From: Azotobacter beijerinckii
GTDB lineage: Bacteria > Pseudomonadota > Gammaproteobacteria > Pseudomonadales > Pseudomonadaceae
Direction: 5' to 3'
Length of the DNA: 64,000 nucleotides
NCBI RefSeq assembly: GCF_900110885.1
Contig: NZ_FOFJ01000007.1
Span: 1 to 64,000 of the forward strand
Below, one piece after another: positions 60,376 through 64,000 of the stretch. The position numbers and the translations under genes were made by a program. Positions within the stretch are counted from its first letter, which is position 1. Each line of letters opens with the position of its first letter. The notes below the pieces were generated by a model that was not told where the DNA came from, did not search any database, and was given only the letters and a program-made list of their open reading frames with translations.

Positions 60376-61497
60376 TCACAGCGCGGCCAGCAGCTCGGCG
60401 GCACTGCGGTACGGCAGGCCGTGGGCCTCGGCCACGCTGGCGCAGGCGAGCTGGCCGCGGGCCACACTGAGACCGCCGCGCAGGTGCGGGTCCTCTTCCA
60501 AAGCGCGGCGCACGCCCTTCTCCGCCAGGGCGACGACGAACGGCAGGGTCGCGTTGTTCAGCGCCAGGGTCGAGGTGCGCGCCACCGCGCCGGGCATGTT
60601 GGCCACGCAGTAGTGCACCACCCCGTCGAGCAGGTAGGTCGGCTCGTCGTGGGTGGTCGGGCGCGAGGTCTCGGCGCAGCCGCCCTGGTCGATGGCCACA
60701 TCCACCAGCACCGCGCCGGGCTTCATCCGCGCGACCATCTCCGCACTGATCAGCCGGGGTGCCGCCGCGCCGGGGATCAGCACCGCGCCGATCACCAGGT
60801 CCGCGGCCAGCACCTGTTCGCGAACCGCCGCACCGGTCGCGAGGAGGGTGGCGATGCGGTTGCCGTAGCGGCCGTCGAGCCGGCGCAGGGCATCCAGGCT
60901 GCGGTCGAGCACGGTGACGTCCGCGCCCAGACCGACGGCCATCGCCACCGCCTGGCTGCCCACCACCCCGCCGCCGAGGATCGTCACCTTGCCGGCCGGC
61001 ACGCCGGGCACTCCGCCGAGCAGCATGCCGCGCCCGCCCTGGGCGGTTTCCAGGCAGTGGGCGCCGGCCTGGATCGCCATCCGTCCGGCGACCTCGGACA
61101 TCGGCGCCAGCAGCGGCAGGCGGCCCTGGGCGTCGCTGACCGTCTCGTAGGCGATGCAGGTGGCGCCGCTGGCCAGCAGGTCGTCGGTCTGCGCCCGGTC
61201 CGGGGCCAGGTGCAGGTAGGCGAACAGGGTATGGTGCGGGCGCAGGCGGGCGCGCTCCTCGGGCAGCGGCTCCTTGACCTTGACGATCAGCTCGGCGGCC
61301 TCGTAGAGCGTCGCGCCGTCCGCGGCCAGATACGCCCCGGCGGCCCGGTAGTCGGCGTCGGCGAAGCCGATCGCGGCGCCGGCCTGGCGCTCGACCCAGA
61401 CCTCGTGGCCGAGGGCGGTCAGTTCGGCCACCGAGGACGGCGTCAGGCCGACCCGGTGTTCGTGGTTCTTGAGTTCCCTGGGTACTCCGATGCGCAT
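60376..61497 (-). CDS. ald: Alanine dehydrogenase
   Basis: The product is 373 residues, the family length. It oxidises L-alanine to pyruvate and ammonia with [23 protein letters not shown] is the family start. The substrate and catalytic residues lie in [10 protein letters not shown] (Lys) and FAYLHLAPD (His), and the NAD Rossmann loop is [20 protein letters not shown]. It can feed nitrogen from alanine into the glutamine pathway or scavenge carbon. It lies alone on the minus strand, with no Lrp-like regulator beside it. Confidence 0.95.
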   Translation of the reverse strand: MRIGVPRELKNHEHRVGLTPSSVAELTALGHEVWVERQAGAAIGFADADYRAAGAYLAADGATLYEAAELIVKVKEPLPEERARLRPHHTLFAYLHLAPDRAQTDDLLASGATCIAYETVSDAQGRLPLLAPMSEVAGRMAIQAGAHCLETAQGGRGMLLGGVPGVPAGKVTILGGGVVGSQAVAMAVGLGADVTVLDRSLDALRRLDGRYGNRIATLLATGAAVREQVLAADLVIGAVLIPGAAAPRLISAEMVARMKPGAVLVDVAIDQGGCAETSRPTTHDEPTYLLDGVVHYCVANMPGAVARTSTLALNNATLPFVVALAEKGVRRALEEDPHLRGGLSVARGQLACASVAEAHGLPYRSAAELLAAL

Positions 61498-61583
61498 GGC
61501 AACCTCCTCGCCCGGCGGGCGATGTCGGTGATCCTTCCGCTGGATACGGGGCTGGCGCCCGGCGCGCGGGAGCCCCGAGCGAT

Positions 61584-62342
61584 TCAGTCCTTCTTCTCCC
61601 GCTCCCCGAGCAGCGTCAGCAGGTCGATGGGCATCGGGAAGACGATGGTCGAGCTCTTGTCGCCGGCGATCGCGCCGAGGGTCTGCATGTAGCGCAGCTG
61701 CATGGCGCCGCTCTGGCGGCCGAGCATCTCGGCGGCCTGCATGAGCTTTTCCGAGGCCTGCAGCTCGCCCTCGGCGTGGATCACCTTGGCCCGCCGCTCG
61801 CGCTCGGCCTCGGCCTGCTTGGCGATGGCGCGGATCATCGACTCGTCGAGATCGACGTGCTTGATCTCCACGTTGGCGACCTTGATGCCCCAGGCGTCGG
61901 TCTGCGCGTCGAGCACCTGCTGGATGTCGCTGTTGAGCTTCTCGCGCTCGGCGAGCATGTCGTCCAGCTCGTGCTTGCCGAGCACCGCGCGCAGGGTGGT
62001 CTGCGCCAGCTGGCTGGTCGCCGCGTGGTAGTCCTCGACCTGGATGATCGCCTTCTGCGGATCAAGCACCCGGTAGTAAAGCACCGCGTTGACCTTCACC
62101 GAAACGTTGTCGCGGGAGATCACGTCCTGGGTCGGCACGTCGAGCACGATGGTCCGCAGGTCGACCCGCACCATCTGCTGGATGCCCGGCACGAGGACGA
62201 TCAGCCCCGGCCCCTTGACCTTCCAGAAGCGTCCGAGCTGGAACACCACGCCGCGCTCGTACTCGCGCAGGATGCGAAACGCCGACAGCAGCACGATCAC
62301 CAGCAGTGCCAGGACGAAACCGAAACTCAGTTCGAAGCCCAT
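61584..62342 (-). CDS. Slipin/stomatin-like SPFH protein
   Basis: The product is 252 residues. It has an N-terminal membrane segment (residues about 5-22), then the SPFH domain with [39 protein letters not shown] and the coiled-coil helix [20 protein letters not shown]. Slipins oligomerise in lipid microdomains and are paired with NfeD-type proteins. The gene begins one base after the NfeD stop, which is the classic coupled pair. Confidence 0.93.
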   Translation of the reverse strand: MGFELSFGFVLALLVIVLLSAFRILREYERGVVFQLGRFWKVKGPGLIVLVPGIQQMVRVDLRTIVLDVPTQDVISRDNVSVKVNAVLYYRVLDPQKAIIQVEDYHAATSQLAQTTLRAVLGKHELDDMLAEREKLNSDIQQVLDAQTDAWGIKVANVEIKHVDLDESMIRAIAKQAEAERERRAKVIHAEGELQASEKLMQAAEMLGRQSGAMQLRYMQTLGAIAGDKSSTIVFPMPIDLLTLLGEREKKD

Positions 62343-62343
62343 G

Positions 62344-63723
62344 TCAGTCCCCTTGTGGAGTGGGTCGCTCGGCCACTGCGACGTCCAGCAGCAGCCCCTG
62401 GCGGGCCACCACCCGGACCGCCTGGCCGGGCTTCAGCGGCGCCGGGCTGCGCACCTGCCAGCGCTCGCCCTGCAATTGCACCCAGCCGGCCAGCGGGTCG
62501 CCGGCCTCGACCGCGATCACCGCCGTCAGGCTGCCGACCAGCCCGGCGTCGCCGCTTTGCAGCGCACGGTGGCGTGCCTTCAGCGCCATGCCGACGATGA
62601 AGGCGATCAGCCCGGCGCTGACCACCGCCAGGGTCAGGATCAGCGGCAGCGGAATGCCGAAGCCGGGCACCTCGGTGTCGATCAGGATCAGCGCGCCGAT
62701 GACGAAGGCCACCACGCCGCCGATGCCGAGCACGCCGAAGCTGGGCAGGAAGGCCTCGGCGGTCATGAAGACGACGCCGAGCAGGATCAGCCCGGCGCCG
62801 GCGTAGCTCACCGGCAACAGCTGCAGGGCGTAGAGGGCGAGCACCAGGCAGATCCCGCCGAGCACGCCGCCGAGCCCGATGCCGGGGTTGGAGAACTCGA
62901 AGAACAGCCCGTAGACGCCGAGCATCATCAGGATCAGCGCCACGCTGGGATTGGCGATCACCGCCAGGGTTCGGGTACGCCAGTCCGGCTCGTGCAGGAC
63001 CGCCGCGGCGCCGGCGGTGTGCAGCGTCGCCGTGCCGCCGGCCACGGCGAAGGATTTGCCGTCGAGCTGGCGGAGGAGATCCGGCAGGTCGACGGCGAGG
63101 TGGTCGATCACCCCGAGTCCGAGGGCCTCGCGGGCGGACAGGCTGACCGCCTCGCGCACCGCCCGCTCGGCCCAGTCGGCGTTGCGCCCGCGCAGCTGGG
63201 CGAGGCCGCGGATGTAGGCGGCGGCGTCGTTGATCTGCTTGCGGCCCAGGGCGTCGGCGGGTTCGGGCGGCAGTGGGCCCTTTCCCTTCGCCCGCGGGTC
63301 GTCCGGCGGTGGCGGCAGGCCGGGCAGGCCGCCGATCTGCACCGGCGTCGCCGCGCCGAGGTTGGTGCCCGGGGCCATCGCGGCGACATGGCTGGCGTAG
63401 AGGATGTAGGTGCCGGCGCTGGCCGCCCGCGCGCCGCTCGGCGCGACGTAGCTGGCCACCGGCACGGGGCTAGCGAGGATCGCCTTGATGATCGCGCGCA
63501 TCGAGGTGTCCAGCCCGCCGGGGGTGTCGATGCGCAGCACCACCAGCTGCGCGCCCTCCTCCGCGGCGCGGGCCAGGCCGCGGACCAGGTAGTCGGCGCT
63601 GGCCGGCCCGATCGCCCCGTCCACCGCCAGCACCGCGACCGGCGGCGGTGCGGCGAGCACCGGCAGGGCGGCGAGCAGCAGCAGCGCAAGGGCCCGGCAC
63701 AGGCAACGGGCGGGAGCGGGCAT
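62344..63723 (-). CDS. NfeD-type membrane serine protease (long form)
   Basis: The product is 459 residues. The signal peptide is about 24 residues. A ClpP-class (S49-like) protease domain follows (about 28-220, [20 protein letters not shown], then [17 protein letters not shown] with the catalytic Ser and [12 protein letters not shown]). Several transmembrane helices (about 250-380) and a C-terminal OB-fold NfeD domain (about 395-455, [18 protein letters not shown]) complete it. It cleaves stomatin-type partners, here the slipin encoded downstream. The ATG at 63723 opens the signal peptide and has GGGGA before it. Confidence 0.92.
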   Translation of the reverse strand: MPAPARCLCRALALLLLAALPVLAAPPPVAVLAVDGAIGPASADYLVRGLARAAEEGAQLVVLRIDTPGGLDTSMRAIIKAILASPVPVASYVAPSGARAASAGTYILYASHVAAMAPGTNLGAATPVQIGGLPGLPPPPDDPRAKGKGPLPPEPADALGRKQINDAAAYIRGLAQLRGRNADWAERAVREAVSLSAREALGLGVIDHLAVDLPDLLRQLDGKSFAVAGGTATLHTAGAAAVLHEPDWRTRTLAVIANPSVALILMMLGVYGLFFEFSNPGIGLGGVLGGICLVLALYALQLLPVSYAGAGLILLGVVFMTAEAFLPSFGVLGIGGVVAFVIGALILIDTEVPGFGIPLPLILTLAVVSAGLIAFIVGMALKARHRALQSGDAGLVGSLTAVIAVEAGDPLAGWVQLQGERWQVRSPAPLKPGQAVRVVARQGLLLDVAVAERPTPQGD

Positions 63724-63885
63724 GGTTTCCCCGGCAGACGTGGATAGGCGATGCACAAAGGATAGACGAGGAGAAGCGCGGTCTGGGGACGGTGCCGATT
63801 CGGCAGGAAGGGGATACGGGCCGAGGCCTCCCGTCCCGCCGCCTCGCTGTCTACAATGGACCGCCCCCACCACCCGGCCGCTCCC

Positions 63886-64000
63886 ATGCCCTCGACCTCC
63901 CTCAGCCAACCCTTTCGCCAGCTCTGGGCCCACCACATCTTCGGCTACAGCCTGCGGGTGTTCATCGCCCTCACCGGCAGCATGGCCCTGTGCTGGGCCC
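63886..64000 (+). CDS. YccS/FUSC family inner membrane protein, N-terminal part
   Basis: Thirty-eight residues are visible before the window ends. MPSTSLSQPFRQLWAHHIFG, then YSLRVFIALTGSMALCWA resembles the opening of YccS-type putative transporters (FUSC family), where a first cytoplasmic arm enters the membrane at LRVFIAL. The gene is divergent from the nfeD-like gene. Length and completeness cannot be judged. Confidence 0.6.
   Translation, partial: MPSTSLSQPFRQLWAHHIFGYSLRVFIALTGSMALCWA

Overview
The window is high-GC gammaproteobacterial chromosome of Pseudomonadaceae type (Pseudomonas sensu lato or Azotobacter). The evidence is gene order as well as protein similarity. typA-thiI-glnA-two DUF4124 proteins-ntrB-ntrC, glpFKRD, and the block glcB / ACT-domain gcvR-like / srkA-like kinase / comF / bioB-bioF-bioH-bioC all follow the arrangement I know from P. 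aeruginosa, and glnA has a textbook sigma-54 promoter. I see no rRNA, tRNA or CRISPR array.

Layout. 0-0.2 kb: the 5' end of an ISAs1-type transposase cut by the window edge, then a small secreted orphan. 1-6.2 kb: glycerol regulon glpF-glpK, glpR, glpD with palindromic GlpR-type operators, followed by a periplasmic single-Cache protein. 6.9-16.1 kb: typA and thiI (minus strand), then glnA, two DUF4124 proteins and ntrBC (plus strand), the nitrogen-control block. 16.3-18.8 kb: ahpC and a DmdC/FadE-like acyl-CoA dehydrogenase. 19.1-25.6 kb: a stress-type accessory block. It holds CsbD, a triple-BON secreted protein, a cardiolipin-synthase-like PLD enzyme, a tandemly duplicated two-gene cassette (short acidic protein plus Gln/Gly-rich hydrophilin-like protein) behind a candidate RpoS promoter, an IS4-derived miniature element, a DUF3309 peptide, a Crp/Fnr regulator and an Lmo0937-type peptide. 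25.6-30.4 kb: bioD, a secreted coiled-coil protein, a thiopurine-methyltransferase homologue, a flavodoxin with a near-perfect Fur box, a RIO kinase and a lipocalin. 30.6-36.1 kb: a lower-GC patchwork with two glycan-type genes, a PAP2 phosphatase, a large palindrome, a decayed copy of the 3' end of the cdsA-like gene, an arylamine N-acetyltransferase and an orphan two-TM protein. 36.1-42.3 kb, all minus strand: a CDP-diacylglycerol/acyltransferase/CDP-alcohol phosphatidyltransferase operon and bioBFHC, with a BirA-like operator in the bioB/comF gap. 42.5-51.3 kb: comF, srkA-like kinase, gcvR-like regulator, malate synthase G, a cNMP-CBS-nucleotidyltransferase protein overlapping a DnaQ-type exonuclease, and an acyltransferase. 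51.3-57.4 kb: a tctC gene broken by one amber codon, a TraX-like protein, a small secreted protein, an MFS pump and a 7TM-DISM GGDEF cyclase whose stop codon lies inside the terminal repeat of a roughly 200 bp MITE. 57.8-64 kb: a small orphan, two GSTs with a TetR regulator and paired operators, alanine dehydrogenase, an nfeD-slipin pair, and the start of a YccS/FUSC transporter cut by the window end.

Functionally the conserved blocks serve glycerol catabolism, nitrogen sensing, biotin synthesis and the glyoxylate shunt. The accessory material sits in two insertions that break an otherwise Pseudomonas-like gene order: 19-25.5 kb separates the acyl-CoA dehydrogenase from the secreted protein next to bioD, and 27-38.4 kb separates bioD from bioC. 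The strongest candidates for something undescribed are the duplicated small-protein/hydrophilin cassette and the 33.8-36.1 kb patchwork with its orphan two-TM protein.
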